Under the pieces are notes generated by a model. That model was not told the origin of the DNA and did not search any database. It was given only the letters and a program-made list of their open reading frames with translations. From an uncultured Bacteroidota bacterium (GTDB lineage Bacteria; Bacteroidota; Bacteroidia; Flavobacteriales; Flavobacteriaceae), in NCBI GenBank assembly GCA_902518355.1, contig CABYFY010000001.1, forward strand, positions 62,001 through 126,000: a stretch of 64,000 nucleotides of DNA, read 5' to 3'. The position numbers and the translations under genes were made by a program. Of this stretch, positions 48,414 to 57,771 are shown piece after piece (the stretch's first letter is position 1; the number at the start of each line of letters is the position of its first letter).

Positions 48414-50471
48414 ATGAGAATTATCTATTCTTTTGTACTTGCTCTTTTTTTGACTCCAATTTTTGGTGTAAGTCAGATTTATGATCCTGTAGACTGGAGT
48501 TTTTCAAAACAGAAAATTTCTGAGAATACTTATGAACTTACTTTCGTCGCTGACATTGAAGAAGGCTGGGCTATATACTCCAATGATATATATAATAATG
48601 ACATAGATTGCGATGTAGAAATATGTCCACTTCCCGTTTCGTTTGAATTTTATAAAGACAATGATTTAGAGAGTTATAATTTAATTGGAGATATAAAGGA
48701 AGTTGATGAAAATAAGAGTATTTCACAGGATCCGATATTTTTAATGGAGGTAACCAAGTTTACTAAAAAAGCTACATTCAAGCAGGTTATTGAGTTGAAA
48801 TCTGAAAATGTAAATGTTAGTGGTTATTTAACATTTATGGTTTGTGATGACACAAAATGTTTACCGCCAACAGATGTTGAATTTGAATTTAATTTTGGTG
48901 AACTCACAAAAAGTAATTCTGAAAATAACGAAGTTAATATTCAAAATATTGAAGAATCAAATCTAAATCTTTATGGGTTCTTGCCTGAGCAGATAAAAGA
49001 ACAAACCTCAGAATGTGACACTGAGAATGAAACGGTGATTGAAAATAAGGACAATTCATTGGTAAGTATCTTTTTACTGGGAATCTTGGGGGGATTCTTA
49101 GCTCTTTTAACTCCTTGCGTATTTCCGATGATCCCTTTAACAGTAAGCTTTTTCACTAAGAAAAATGAAAATGATAATGGAATTTCTAACGCCATACTGT
49201 ACGGGATCTTTATATTTTTGGTATACATAATTTTGAGTATTCCTTTCCATTTATTGGACAGTGTTAACCCAGATATTTTAAATGATATTTCAACGAACAT
49301 TTATCTAAATGTTCTATTCTTTTTAGTTTTCCTAGTTTTTGCATTTTCATTCTTTGGGTATTTTGAATTGACCTTGCCTTCCTCATGGACTAGCAAGTCT
49401 GCAAGTCAAGAATCCAAGACTGGATTTATCGGAATCTTTTTTATGGCATTGACATTGGCAATTGTTTCTTTTTCATGTACCGGACCGATTTTAGGAACTC
49501 TGTTAGCTGGTTCACTTTCCGTTGATTCTGGGGCGTGGGAATTAACTGCAGGTATGGGTGGTTTTGGTCTAGCTCTTGGGTTACCTTTTGCTTTATTTGC
49601 CATGTTTCCAAATGTTCTTAATAAGTTGCCAAAATCTGGTGGCTGGCTAAATACAATCAAAGTTACTCTTGGATTTATTGAGCTAGCGCTTGCACTTAAA
49701 TTTTTATCAAATGCAGACTTAGTTGCTCATTGGGGAATTTTAAAAATTGAATTGTTTTTAGCACTTTGGTTCATTATCTTCTTTTTGTTAGGTATTTATT
49801 TAATTGGAAAAATTAGGTTCCCAAAAGAAGTTAAACTTGAAAAGATTTCTGGCCTAAGATTATTAAGTGCAATTCTTGCATTTGGTTTTTCTGTTTATTT
49901 GGCATCAGGGTTAATCTATGACAAAGACAAACAATCATACAATGCATTATCCCTATTGAGTGGTTTAGCACCACCACTTGGCTACAGTTATTTTTCTCCC
50001 AAAGATTGTCCGAATGATCTAGATTGTTTTAAAGATTTAAAAACTGGTATTGAATACGCAAAGAAACAAGGCAAACCAATTCTTCTTGATTTCACCGGAT
50101 ATGCGTGTGTAAATTGTAGAAAAATGGAAGAGCATGTATGGCCGTTGCCGGAAGTTGATGAAGTCCTTCGAGATAATTTTGTTTTAATTTCCTTGTACGT
50201 TGATGATAAAAAAGAATTACCTGAATTTGAACAACTATATGTAAAAAGAACATCTGGATTAGGTACAAGAAAATTAGAAAATTACGGCCACAAGTGGGCT
50301 CATTTTCAAGCCAGTTATTTTGGTGTAAACTCGCAACCTTTTTATTTAATCATGGATCCAAATACTTACCAAATTTTAAATGATCCAGTAGGTTATATGC
50401 CTGACGCAAATGAGTATATTTCATTTTTAGAATGTGGTTTGTCAGAATTTAAATCGATAAACGAAGAATAA
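48414..50471 (+). CDS. dsbD: Thiol:disulfide interchange protein DsbD
   Basis: 685 residues in the usual three parts. A periplasmic N-terminal domain (20-165) includes VSGYLTFMVCDDTKCLPPTD. The membrane CcdA-like part (about 215-470) has FLALLTPCVFPMIPLTVSFF and VSFSCTGPILGTLLAG with the two cysteines. The C-terminal thioredoxin-like domain has FTGYACVNCRKMEEHVW with its CxxC. DsbD carries electrons from thioredoxin to periplasmic proteins. The next gene follows after 17 bases. Confidence 0.94.
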   Translation: MRIIYSFVLALFLTPIFGVSQIYDPVDWSFSKQKISENTYELTFVADIEEGWAIYSNDIYNNDIDCDVEICPLPVSFEFYKDNDLESYNLIGDIKEVDENKSISQDPIFLMEVTKFTKKATFKQVIELKSENVNVSGYLTFMVCDDTKCLPPTDVEFEFNFGELTKSNSENNEVNIQNIEESNLNLYGFLPEQIKEQTSECDTENETVIENKDNSLVSIFLLGILGGFLALLTPCVFPMIPLTVSFFTKKNENDNGISNAILYGIFIFLVYIILSIPFHLLDSVNPDILNDISTNIYLNVLFFLVFLVFAFSFFGYFELTLPSSWTSKSASQESKTGFIGIFFMALTLAIVSFSCTGPILGTLLAGSLSVDSGAWELTAGMGGFGLALGLPFALFAMFPNVLNKLPKSGGWLNTIKVTLGFIELALALKFLSNADLVAHWGILKIELFLALWFIIFFLLGIYLIGKIRFPKEVKLEKISGLRLLSAILAFGFSVYLASGLIYDKDKQSYNALSLLSGLAPPLGYSYFSPKDCPNDLDCFKDLKTGIEYAKKQGKPILLDFTGYACVNCRKMEEHVWPLPEVDEVLRDNFVLISLYVDDKKELPEFEQLYVKRTSGLGTRKLENYGHKWAHFQASYFGVNSQPFYLIMDPNTYQILNDPVGYMPDANEYISFLECGLSEFKSINEE

Positions 50472-50488
50472 TTTTTTATTTTAGATTT

Positions 50489-50911
50489 ATGACGAACGAG
50501 AAACAAAATAAATATGATATTGCTTATTTGAAAATCGCAAGGGAGTGGGGTAAGCTTTCCTATTGTAAGAGACGTCAAGTTGGGGCAATCATTGTAAAAA
50601 ATAACATGATTATCTCAGACGGATATAACGGTACCCCTTCAGGTTTTGAAAACGTATGTGAAGATGATAATAATTTTACAAAATGGTATGTTTTACATGC
50701 AGAAGCAAATGCAATTACCAAAGTTGCATCATCAACTCAGTCTAGTGAAGGAGCAACATTGTATATATCATTATCACCATGTAAAAACTGTAGCAAGTTA
50801 ATTCATCAAGCTAAAATCAAACGTGTTGTTTATGAAGAACAATACAAAGACACCTCGGGATTGGAGTTTCTGCAAAAAGCAGGAGTAGAGGTTTGTCAAA
50901 TTGAAATCTAG
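50489..50911 (+). CDS. dCMP deaminase family protein
   Basis: 140 residues of the zinc cytidine/deoxycytidylate deaminase family. Zinc motifs are LHAEANAI and PCKNCSKLI; CKRRQVGAIIVKNNMIISDG at the start is also typical. dCMP deaminase produces dUMP for dTMP synthesis. The ribonucleotide reductase genes lie within 1 kb, so the region has two steps of dNTP supply. Confidence 0.92.
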   Translation: MTNEKQNKYDIAYLKIAREWGKLSYCKRRQVGAIIVKNNMIISDGYNGTPSGFENVCEDDNNFTKWYVLHAEANAITKVASSTQSSEGATLYISLSPCKNCSKLIHQAKIKRVVYEEQYKDTSGLEFLQKAGVEVCQIEI

Positions 50912-50915
50912 GACC

Positions 50916-51116
50916 TTATTTACTTTTTTTTACTTTATTTATTTTTTCATTTACCATCATAATCCTCATAACAATCAAGCAGCTAAGTCCGGCTAAAATC
51001 ATGATTGCATAATTAAAATTATCTTTTGAAAAAAAGTTTTCTAAATCGATTTGAGCCACGTTAAATACTATAATTGAAATCGCAGCTAGCGAAATAATGT
51101 AAATCAAAATTTTCAT
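50916..51116 (-). CDS. Small membrane protein (66 aa)
   Basis: Two helices (about 3-20 and 36-54) and a lysine-rich end KINKVKKSK. Convergent with dCMP deaminase, 4 bases apart. Function unknown. Confidence 0.55.
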   Translation of the reverse strand: MKILIYIISLAAISIIVFNVAQIDLENFFSKDNFNYAIMILAGLSCLIVMRIMMVNEKINKVKKSK

Positions 51117-51674
51117 TTTTTAGAATTTTACTTTTGTTAAAAACTTAGCACCTTTGTTAATAAATATGCCTTTTAATTACGACAACAATTTATAATCTTT
51201 GTTGATTCGAATTTATTAATAATTTTTTTAAATTTTTAATAATACATCAATAACTGTAAAGCTAAAAAAACACTAAATTTTTTTTGCGATTTTTTAGTTC
51301 AAAGTAAAGATTTAAATAAAAAGGCTAAGAGTTCACCAAACTCGAATCAGGTAAAATAAAATCAATAGATTTTAAAATTAACTTGATTAATGCAGCACTG
51401 AAATGTGCTTCTTTTAACTCTCAACAGCCAGTAAATCAAGCTGTTACAGTTTTTGAATTTTGACTATTTTTTGTTGCCAGTGACACAAAGATGACAGTTT
51501 TTCATTTGAAGAATAAGCAACTTTGTACACTTTTTTTCAAAAAAATTAATGTTGAAAATTTTGTTAAAAACTTGTATTACAACAGCTGCCGAAGGTGTAG
51601 TAATTAATGTGAACTTTATGTTTGCTTTAAATTTAACTTTAGAGCTATTAACTAAAAAAATGATATAAGATATT
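51117..51674. other. 558-base AT-rich leader region before nrdB
   Basis: No supported gene. Three short hairpins are visible: GAGTT/AACTC near 51329, AGCAC/GTGCT at 51394-51409 and AACAGC/GCTGTT at 51423-51445. A later AACAGCT at 51581-51587 could pair with AGCTGTT at 51439-51445 in place of the earlier stem, so two alternative folds exist. No known riboswitch pattern was recognised. Regulation of nrdBA is inferred. Confidence 0.4.
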
Positions 51675-52949
51675 ATGGAAATAGAATACATAATTAAACG
51701 AGATTACAGTACCAAAGCTTTTCATTTGGAAAAGATTAGTGGTGCTATTCACAAAGCTATGAATGCAGTTGGTCATGGCGACGAACAGAATGCCCAGGAT
51801 GTTGCGCTTTCGGTTTACCAGACTCTAGTTGGTCGTAAAGAAAATGATGTTGAGTACGTTCCTACAATTGAGGAAGTGCAAGATATCGTTGAGACTAAAC
51901 TTATGGAAAGTAAGTTCACAGAGGCAGCAAAAGCTTATATATTATACAGAAACAAAAGAGCCCAGCAACGTGAATCTGATCTTTTTGAAAAACGTGTAAA
52001 TCTAAAGCCATACGAATATCCACACCTCTATGAATATGTGCCAGCAATAAGACACTCTTATTGGATTCATTCAGAATTTAATTTTACGAGTGACATACAA
52101 GATTTCAAATCTCGTTTATCCGATGTAGAAAGAAGTGCCATTAAAAATACTATGCTTGCAATCTCACAAATAGAGGTTGCTGTAAAATCATTTTGGGGAG
52201 ATTTATATCACAGAATTCCAAAACCAGAAGTTGGATCTGTGGGCTCAACATTTGCGGAAAGTGAAGTTAGACATGCTGATGCCTACTCACACTTGCTTGA
52301 AATTTTAGGGTTAAACGTAGAGTTTAAAGAATTAAAGAAAAAGCCTGCAATAATGAAAAGAGTTCATTACCTAGAAAAAGCATTAAAAAACTCTAGAAGT
52401 GATGACAATAGAGAATATGCAGAGTCCATTCTTCTTTTCTCTTTATTCATTGAGCATGTATCTCTTTTCTCTCAGTTCTTAATTATTATGGGTTTCAACA
52501 AACATAAAAATATGTTGAAGGGGATTTCTAATGTTGTTGAGGCAACATCAAAAGAAGAACAGATACATGGAGATTTCGGAATCGATCTTATTAAAGTTTT
52601 ACAAAAGGAAAATCCTGATTGGTTTACAGACGAATACCACAAAAGAATTCAAGACATGTGTTTAAATGCTTTCGAGGCTGAGAAAGATGTTGTTGATTGG
52701 ATTTTTGAAAATGGTGAGCTAGACTTTTTACCCAAAGCAGTGGTAAATGAATTCCTAAAAAATAGATTTAATAATTCACTTGAAAGTATTGGAATTGAAA
52801 AAGTATTTGATATTGACGAAGATCTTGTTGCTCAAACTGAATGGTTTGATGATGAGATTATTGGAACCAAGCATGGAGATTTCTTTGTTAAAAGATCAAT
52901 CAACTACAGTAAAAGAAGCCAAAGTATAACCAGCGACGATTTATTTTAG
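51675..52949 (+). CDS. nrdB: Ribonucleotide reductase small subunit NrdB with ATP-cone
   Basis: 424 residues. An N-terminal ATP-cone (about 1-100, IIKRDYSTKAFHLEKISGAI through SKFTEAAKAYILYRNKRAQ) is fused to a ferritin-like NrdB. Metal ligands appear as E167, E197 and H200 in ESEVRHADAY, and later FIEHVSLF and KEEQIHGD. The radical tyrosine position is filled (Y204). ATP-cones usually sit in NrdA; in flavobacteria such as Leeuwenhoekiella the NrdB carries it and controls activity by ATP/dATP. NrdA starts 3 bases after the stop. Confidence 0.96.
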   Translation: MEIEYIIKRDYSTKAFHLEKISGAIHKAMNAVGHGDEQNAQDVALSVYQTLVGRKENDVEYVPTIEEVQDIVETKLMESKFTEAAKAYILYRNKRAQQRESDLFEKRVNLKPYEYPHLYEYVPAIRHSYWIHSEFNFTSDIQDFKSRLSDVERSAIKNTMLAISQIEVAVKSFWGDLYHRIPKPEVGSVGSTFAESEVRHADAYSHLLEILGLNVEFKELKKKPAIMKRVHYLEKALKNSRSDDNREYAESILLFSLFIEHVSLFSQFLIIMGFNKHKNMLKGISNVVEATSKEEQIHGDFGIDLIKVLQKENPDWFTDEYHKRIQDMCLNAFEAEKDVVDWIFENGELDFLPKAVVNEFLKNRFNNSLESIGIEKVFDIDEDLVAQTEWFDDEIIGTKHGDFFVKRSINYSKRSQSITSDDLF

Positions 52950-52952
52950 GAT

Positions 52953-54728
52953 ATGGAGAAAAAACTAACATCAATAAAGAAGACCAATCCACATCAAGAT
53001 TTAATTCAAGCAAGAAAAGAGTCAATGAAAAAAATAAACGAGAGCAATGAAAAATCATTTGAGTGGTTAAATGAAAATAGTAGAAAATTTTTAGCAGCAG
53101 GATATTTAGGAGAGGGTATCACTGCCGAAGAAAGAATTTCAAACATAGCACAAAGAGCAGAACAACTGCTTGAAATGCCTGGCTTTGCAGACAAATTTTA
53201 TTACTACATGTCCCAAGGATTTTATTCTCTTGCGTCTCCAGTTTGGTCAAACTTTGGAAAAGAAAGAGGCTTACCAATAAGCTGCTTTGGATCTCACATT
53301 GATGATGATATAGGAAACATATTATATTCCCAATCAGAAGTAGGAATGATGTCAAAACTAGGGGGAGGTACCTCAGGATATTTTGGTAAAATCAGACATA
53401 GAGGAGCTGCTATTAAAGATAATGGAGAAGCTTCCGGCGCAGTACACATAATGAGATTATTTGAGTCCATGGTTGATGTTGTTAGTCAAGGATCTGTTAG
53501 GAGAGGTCGCTTCTCACCATATCTACCAATAGACCATCCAGATATTATGGAGTTTTTAGAAATTGGAACTGAAGGTAACCCAATTCAAGAGCTTACTCAC
53601 GGGGTTACTGTGAAAGACGATTGGATGCAACAAATGATTGATGGTGATGTTGAGAAAAGAACCGTTTGGGCAAAAGTTTTACAAAGTAGAGGTGAGATGG
53701 GATATCCTTATATTTTCTTTACAGACAATGCAAACAATGGTGCCGCTGATGTTTACAAAGACAAAAAGTTACCAATCTATGCAAGTAACTTATGTACAGA
53801 AATAATGTTACCATCAGACCACAATTGGTCGTTTGTTTGTGTCTTATCTAGTATTAATGTATTACACTATGATAAATGGAAAGATACTGATGCTGTAGAA
53901 ACAATGATTTATTTTTTAGATGCTGTTATTACTGAATTCCTTGAAAAGCTAGAGGTTTATAAAAACTCAGATGACTTAGATGATCAGCAAACATTCCTCT
54001 TCATGGAGCGCGCTTATAATTTCTCAAAAGAAAATAGAGCACTCGGTATGGGTGTGCTTGGATGGCATTCACTACTTCAATCCAAAATGCTGCCTTTCGA
54101 TAGTCAGGGGGCTTTTGATTTAAATAGCGAAGTTTTCAAAAATATAAAAGAACACTCAAATAAAGCATCAAGAGATTTAGCTGAAAAGTTTGGTGAGCCT
54201 GAATTATTAAAAGGCTATGGCAGAAGAAATACAACTTTAAATGCTGTAGCACCAACTACATCTTCTGCATTTATTCTCGGTCAAGTATCTCAAGGTATAG
54301 AGCCAATTTGGTCAAATATATATGTTAAGGATATTGCTAAAATTAAAACAACAATTAAAAATCCATTTTTAGTAAAGCTTCTTGAGGAAAAGGGAATGGA
54401 TACTCCAGAGGTATGGAGAAAAATTAGAGACAGAGATGGTTCAGTTCAGGATCTTGATTTCCTTTCTGAAAATGAAAAAGAAGTATTTAAAACCTATGCA
54501 GAAATAGATCAAATGTCAATTATCTATCAGGCTGCTAACAGACAAAATCACATTGATCAAGGACAATCTCTAAATATAATTATACACCCTGATACAACAA
54601 CAAAAGAGATTAATAAGATTCACGTAACAGCGTGGAAGCTTGGTCTTAAATCTTTATACTATCAACACAGTATGAACGCCGCACAGAAATTCAAGCAGAA
54701 GAAAGAGTGTGAAAGTTGTGAAGGTTAA
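52953..54728 (+). CDS. nrdA: Ribonucleotide reductase large subunit NrdA
   Basis: 591 residues, short because it has no N-terminal ATP-cone, consistent with the cone being on NrdB. Active site: C111 in LPISCFGS, NLCTEI at 279-284 (N279, C281, E283), C296, the tyrosine pair in KSLYYQHS and the C-terminal redox CESC. The enzyme reduces ribonucleoside diphosphates to deoxy forms. Specificity-loop residues such as GGGTSGYFGKIRHRGA are intact. Confidence 0.96.
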   Translation: MEKKLTSIKKTNPHQDLIQARKESMKKINESNEKSFEWLNENSRKFLAAGYLGEGITAEERISNIAQRAEQLLEMPGFADKFYYYMSQGFYSLASPVWSNFGKERGLPISCFGSHIDDDIGNILYSQSEVGMMSKLGGGTSGYFGKIRHRGAAIKDNGEASGAVHIMRLFESMVDVVSQGSVRRGRFSPYLPIDHPDIMEFLEIGTEGNPIQELTHGVTVKDDWMQQMIDGDVEKRTVWAKVLQSRGEMGYPYIFFTDNANNGAADVYKDKKLPIYASNLCTEIMLPSDHNWSFVCVLSSINVLHYDKWKDTDAVETMIYFLDAVITEFLEKLEVYKNSDDLDDQQTFLFMERAYNFSKENRALGMGVLGWHSLLQSKMLPFDSQGAFDLNSEVFKNIKEHSNKASRDLAEKFGEPELLKGYGRRNTTLNAVAPTTSSAFILGQVSQGIEPIWSNIYVKDIAKIKTTIKNPFLVKLLEEKGMDTPEVWRKIRDRDGSVQDLDFLSENEKEVFKTYAEIDQMSIIYQAANRQNHIDQGQSLNIIIHPDTTTKEINKIHVTAWKLGLKSLYYQHSMNAAQKFKQKKECESCEG

Positions 54729-54755
54729 AATAAAACCTTAAAACAAATAATTGTT

Positions 54756-57035
54756 TTATTTTAATTCGGTTTCTGATTTAATAGAATAGTAATTTTCTAA
54801 TAGTTCTTTTAAAGCAGTAAGAATTTCAGAGCATAGACTAAGTATTTCCACGTGTAATTTATCGTACCTTTTGTTGTCTTGGTTTTCTTCTTTGTATCTT
54901 TTGATTTGGTTCTCAATCTCATCCATTGCTTGAATTATATCTAATAGAATATCCTCAATTTTTTTGAAGTCCTTATTGATAAAGATATGAATAACACTCT
55001 CAAATAATCTTTTAAAGTTAAGATCAAGACCTAATAAAACTTTTATGTTACTGAGTGGAAGTTTTCTTCTGTCCTCATCTACATGTTTAAGAGTTATCTT
55101 AGAAATTTTTCTTAACCTTTTTGTTATCTGTGTTAATTTTTCTAGAATTATAAGATAAAACTCTGTAGCTTTTTTATTCGCTTTTTTATTTGACTTCAGA
55201 TAATTAAAGATATTTTCTTGAAGTTCATTTACTTCATCACTCAACTTAGTTACTTGACTAGTATTTTTCTTTAATAATTTTATATCGTTTTTAGAGACTC
55301 CTTCAGTTGTATAAGTAAATATCTTAACACTTCTATTTAATACATTTTCAATATTTTTAGAGCTTTCTTTGATAACTCCGTCAAGTGTGTTTTTTTCAAT
55401 TTCTAGTATTTCATTTTCTGATTTTATTTTTTTAGCTTCTTTGTTATATCTCAAGTAATTTCTATAAAGTAAGAAGCACGTAAATAAGAACAAAATTGGC
55501 ATAAAATATAAACTTGTTTCCATTAGTAAAGCAACAAGTGCAGCAGCTGAAAATGCAACAATAGCTGTAATAAACCATCCTCCAATTACGTTTAATACTC
55601 CTGAAACTCTGAAGATCGCACTTTCACTTCCCCACGCCCTATCAGATAATGAAGTTCCCATGGCAACCATGAATGTGACATAGGTTGTTGATAATGGTAA
55701 TTTATATGATGTTGCAATTGAAATTAATATGGATGCAACAATTAAATTAACTGATGCACGAACCATATCAAATGCAGGTTTTTCAATGATAGTATTTGAT
55801 AATAGTAATTGATTTGAGGGAGCAAATCTATTTTCTATTATTTCTTTAATTTTTACAGGAATAATTTTTTGAACTCCACTATTCAATCTGACAACAAACA
55901 TAACTAGAAATTTAGCTAAACGGTTTGCTTTAAACTTTTCTTTTATTTCACTCTGATCTGATAAATCAATTGAAGTTTTTAATACATTTTTTGCCCTTGA
56001 TGAAAACCACAGTGTAATAACCATTATTGCACCAGCAAAAAATAAAATAAGATTTGGAGTTTCCACCTTTGATGAAAGTATTCCCATACTGAGTTGATCT
56101 GCAGGTATACCTGAAATTGTCCATGCTTCATATGATTGCCATGCAGCAATTGGTACACCAATGAAATTAACCAGATCATTTCCTGCAAATGCCAAAGCCA
56201 ATGCAAAGGTGCCAATAAGAATTATAATTTTATAAATATTAGTTTTATATACCTCAATTAAAAAATATGATATCGAAGACCATATTAATGTCAAGTATAA
56301 AATTATTTGTGCAGCATTACTCTCGATTACATTATTAATTGTTTCTCCCTGAAAATAATCTAAAGTGATTTCAGAGTATGAAGTTCCTTTAATTCCTTTA
56401 ATGAGTATAAAGTATGTTATAGAGGTTATTGCAATCCCTCCAAAAATTGATGAGACAATATTCGAGTTTCTTTTAAAATCAAAACTTAGTATTAACCTTG
56501 ACAACCACTGTACGATAGCACCTATTGTAAATGCAATAAAAACAGATAATATTATACCCAGTATAATTTGTGTTGCTTTTGAGTAATTAATGTAGTTGAT
56601 AAGCTCATTAATTGATTGACTGTCTTCCCATATTTTGTAAGCTGCTATAGAAACAGCTGCCCCAAGTAATTCGAACACAATTGAAACTGTAGTTGACGTA
56701 GGCAGCCCAAGAGTATTAAAAAAATCCAACAAAAGAATATCAGTTATCATGACCGCAAGAAAAATAATCATGATTTCGTCGAAATAGTACAATTCTGGAT
56801 TGAATATTCCTTTTCTTGCAACCTCCATCATTCCACTTGAAAATATTGCCCCTAAAGCAATTCCAAAACTGGCAATTATCATTATTTTTTTAAATGATAC
56901 TGCTTTTGATCCAATTGCTGAGCTTAAAAAATTTACTGCATCATTACTTACCCCAACAATCAGGTCAGCTATTGCAAGAAATACTAGGGCAAATACAAAA
57001 AATAAATAAAGATTTTCCAAGCTTAATTCTTTCAC
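54756..57035 (-). CDS. PiT-family phosphate transporter with PhoU-like tail
   Basis: 759 residues. The PiT repeats are visible at the N-terminus (LIVGVSNDAVNFLSSAIGSK) and in the middle (LAFAGNDLVNFIGVPIAAWQ), and again KLPLSTTYVTFMVAMGTSLS. About twelve helices. The last 200 residues are helical with LNRSVKIFTYTTEGVSKNDI, like a PhoU domain. It takes up inorganic phosphate with cations. It sits 2.7 kb before the phytase locus, consistent with phosphorus uptake. Confidence 0.92.
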   Translation of the reverse strand: MKELSLENLYLFFVFALVFLAIADLIVGVSNDAVNFLSSAIGSKAVSFKKIMIIASFGIALGAIFSSGMMEVARKGIFNPELYYFDEIMIIFLAVMITDILLLDFFNTLGLPTSTTVSIVFELLGAAVSIAAYKIWEDSQSINELINYINYSKATQIILGIILSVFIAFTIGAIVQWLSRLILSFDFKRNSNIVSSIFGGIAITSITYFILIKGIKGTSYSEITLDYFQGETINNVIESNAAQIILYLTLIWSSISYFLIEVYKTNIYKIIILIGTFALALAFAGNDLVNFIGVPIAAWQSYEAWTISGIPADQLSMGILSSKVETPNLILFFAGAIMVITLWFSSRAKNVLKTSIDLSDQSEIKEKFKANRLAKFLVMFVVRLNSGVQKIIPVKIKEIIENRFAPSNQLLLSNTIIEKPAFDMVRASVNLIVASILISIATSYKLPLSTTYVTFMVAMGTSLSDRAWGSESAIFRVSGVLNVIGGWFITAIVAFSAAALVALLMETSLYFMPILFLFTCFLLYRNYLRYNKEAKKIKSENEILEIEKNTLDGVIKESSKNIENVLNRSVKIFTYTTEGVSKNDIKLLKKNTSQVTKLSDEVNELQENIFNYLKSNKKANKKATEFYLIILEKLTQITKRLRKISKITLKHVDEDRRKLPLSNIKVLLGLDLNFKRLFESVIHIFINKDFKKIEDILLDIIQAMDEIENQIKRYKEENQDNKRYDKLHVEILSLCSEILTALKELLENYYSIKSETELK

Positions 57036-57184
57036 ACAAATTTACATTTATTATTGCTTTTATCATTAGCTAAATGTTAAGAATTCCTCTGTTATTGATT
57101 GATTTTTACACATTTTGAATATATATAAAATGTTGATAATCAATAATTTAAAGACTTTATGTTAATTTAATGTTAAGCTAATGT

Positions 57185-57214
57185 TTGTAAAATGTAAATA
57201 AATTTGTACTTTTG
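57185..57214 (+). promoter_or_regulatory. Promoter of the MORN-like protein gene
   Basis: TTG at 57185-57187 and TACTTTTG at 57207-57214, 19 bases apart, are an exact match to the flavobacterial TTG-N19-TAnnTTTG pattern. Confidence 0.7.
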
Positions 57215-57242
57215 TTAATATAATGTTACTAAATATAATGAT

Positions 57243-57611
57243 ATGAAAAATATTTTCTTCTTATTTACACTGCTATCTTTCTTTTTTTACACACACAATT
57301 CTATAGCTCAGAAACAAAATAAAATTATTGAATACAACGAGGTTAAAGATCTAATCGAAATAACCTATTATTATGATAATGGATCTATCCAACAAATTGG
57401 TTCTTTTAACACTAATGGTCTTCCTCATGGTAAATGGATAGCATTTAATATAGAAGGAGAAAAATTATGTATCGGTAATTATTTAAATGGTCTTAAACAA
57501 GGAAAGTGGCATTTCCTTTTAACAAATAAAATTCAAACAGTTGATTACATAAACTCTAAGATTATCAGCGTTGAAAATACTTACAGCAATGATATTGCTG
57601 GATTAGATTAA
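57243..57611 (+). CDS. Secreted MORN-like repeat protein
   Basis: 122 residues with a signal peptide (ending NSIAQ). Two repeats of the MORN/YwqK kind: YYYDNGSIQQIGSFNTNGLPHGKWI in shortened form and IEGEKLCIGNYLNGLKQGKW. These are common in exported proteins of Bacteroidota with no settled function. It is preceded by a well-formed promoter and followed by a terminator, so it is a one-gene unit. Confidence 0.82.
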   Translation: MKNIFFLFTLLSFFFYTHNSIAQKQNKIIEYNEVKDLIEITYYYDNGSIQQIGSFNTNGLPHGKWIAFNIEGEKLCIGNYLNGLKQGKWHFLLTNKIQTVDYINSKIISVENTYSNDIAGLD

Positions 57612-57640
57612 TTTTTTTATTGGTTTATTAATACAAAGGA

Positions 57641-57672
57641 AAAAGACTGCCGATAAAGCAGTCTTTTTTTTC
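57641..57672 (+). terminator. Rho-independent terminator
   Basis: AAAAGACTGC, loop CGATAAA, GCAGTCTTTT and a T run. Confidence 0.9.
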
Positions 57673-57771
57673 TTGATTAATAAGTGTGGACTAAAAACTA
57701 ATTAAAATGTATATCTAAAATTAGTTTTTAATTAATTTAGTTCTGTGAACAAATGATTAAGTAATTTTTAA

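Noticed and set aside
51477-51490. GCCAGTGAC as part of a cobalamin riboswitch
   Set aside because: The B12 box needs GCCACTG and the other conserved elements; none is present.
51464-51691. 75-codon minus-strand frame before nrdB
   Set aside because: It overlaps the nrdB start, has no leader or domain pattern, and is better explained as part of the AT-rich leader.
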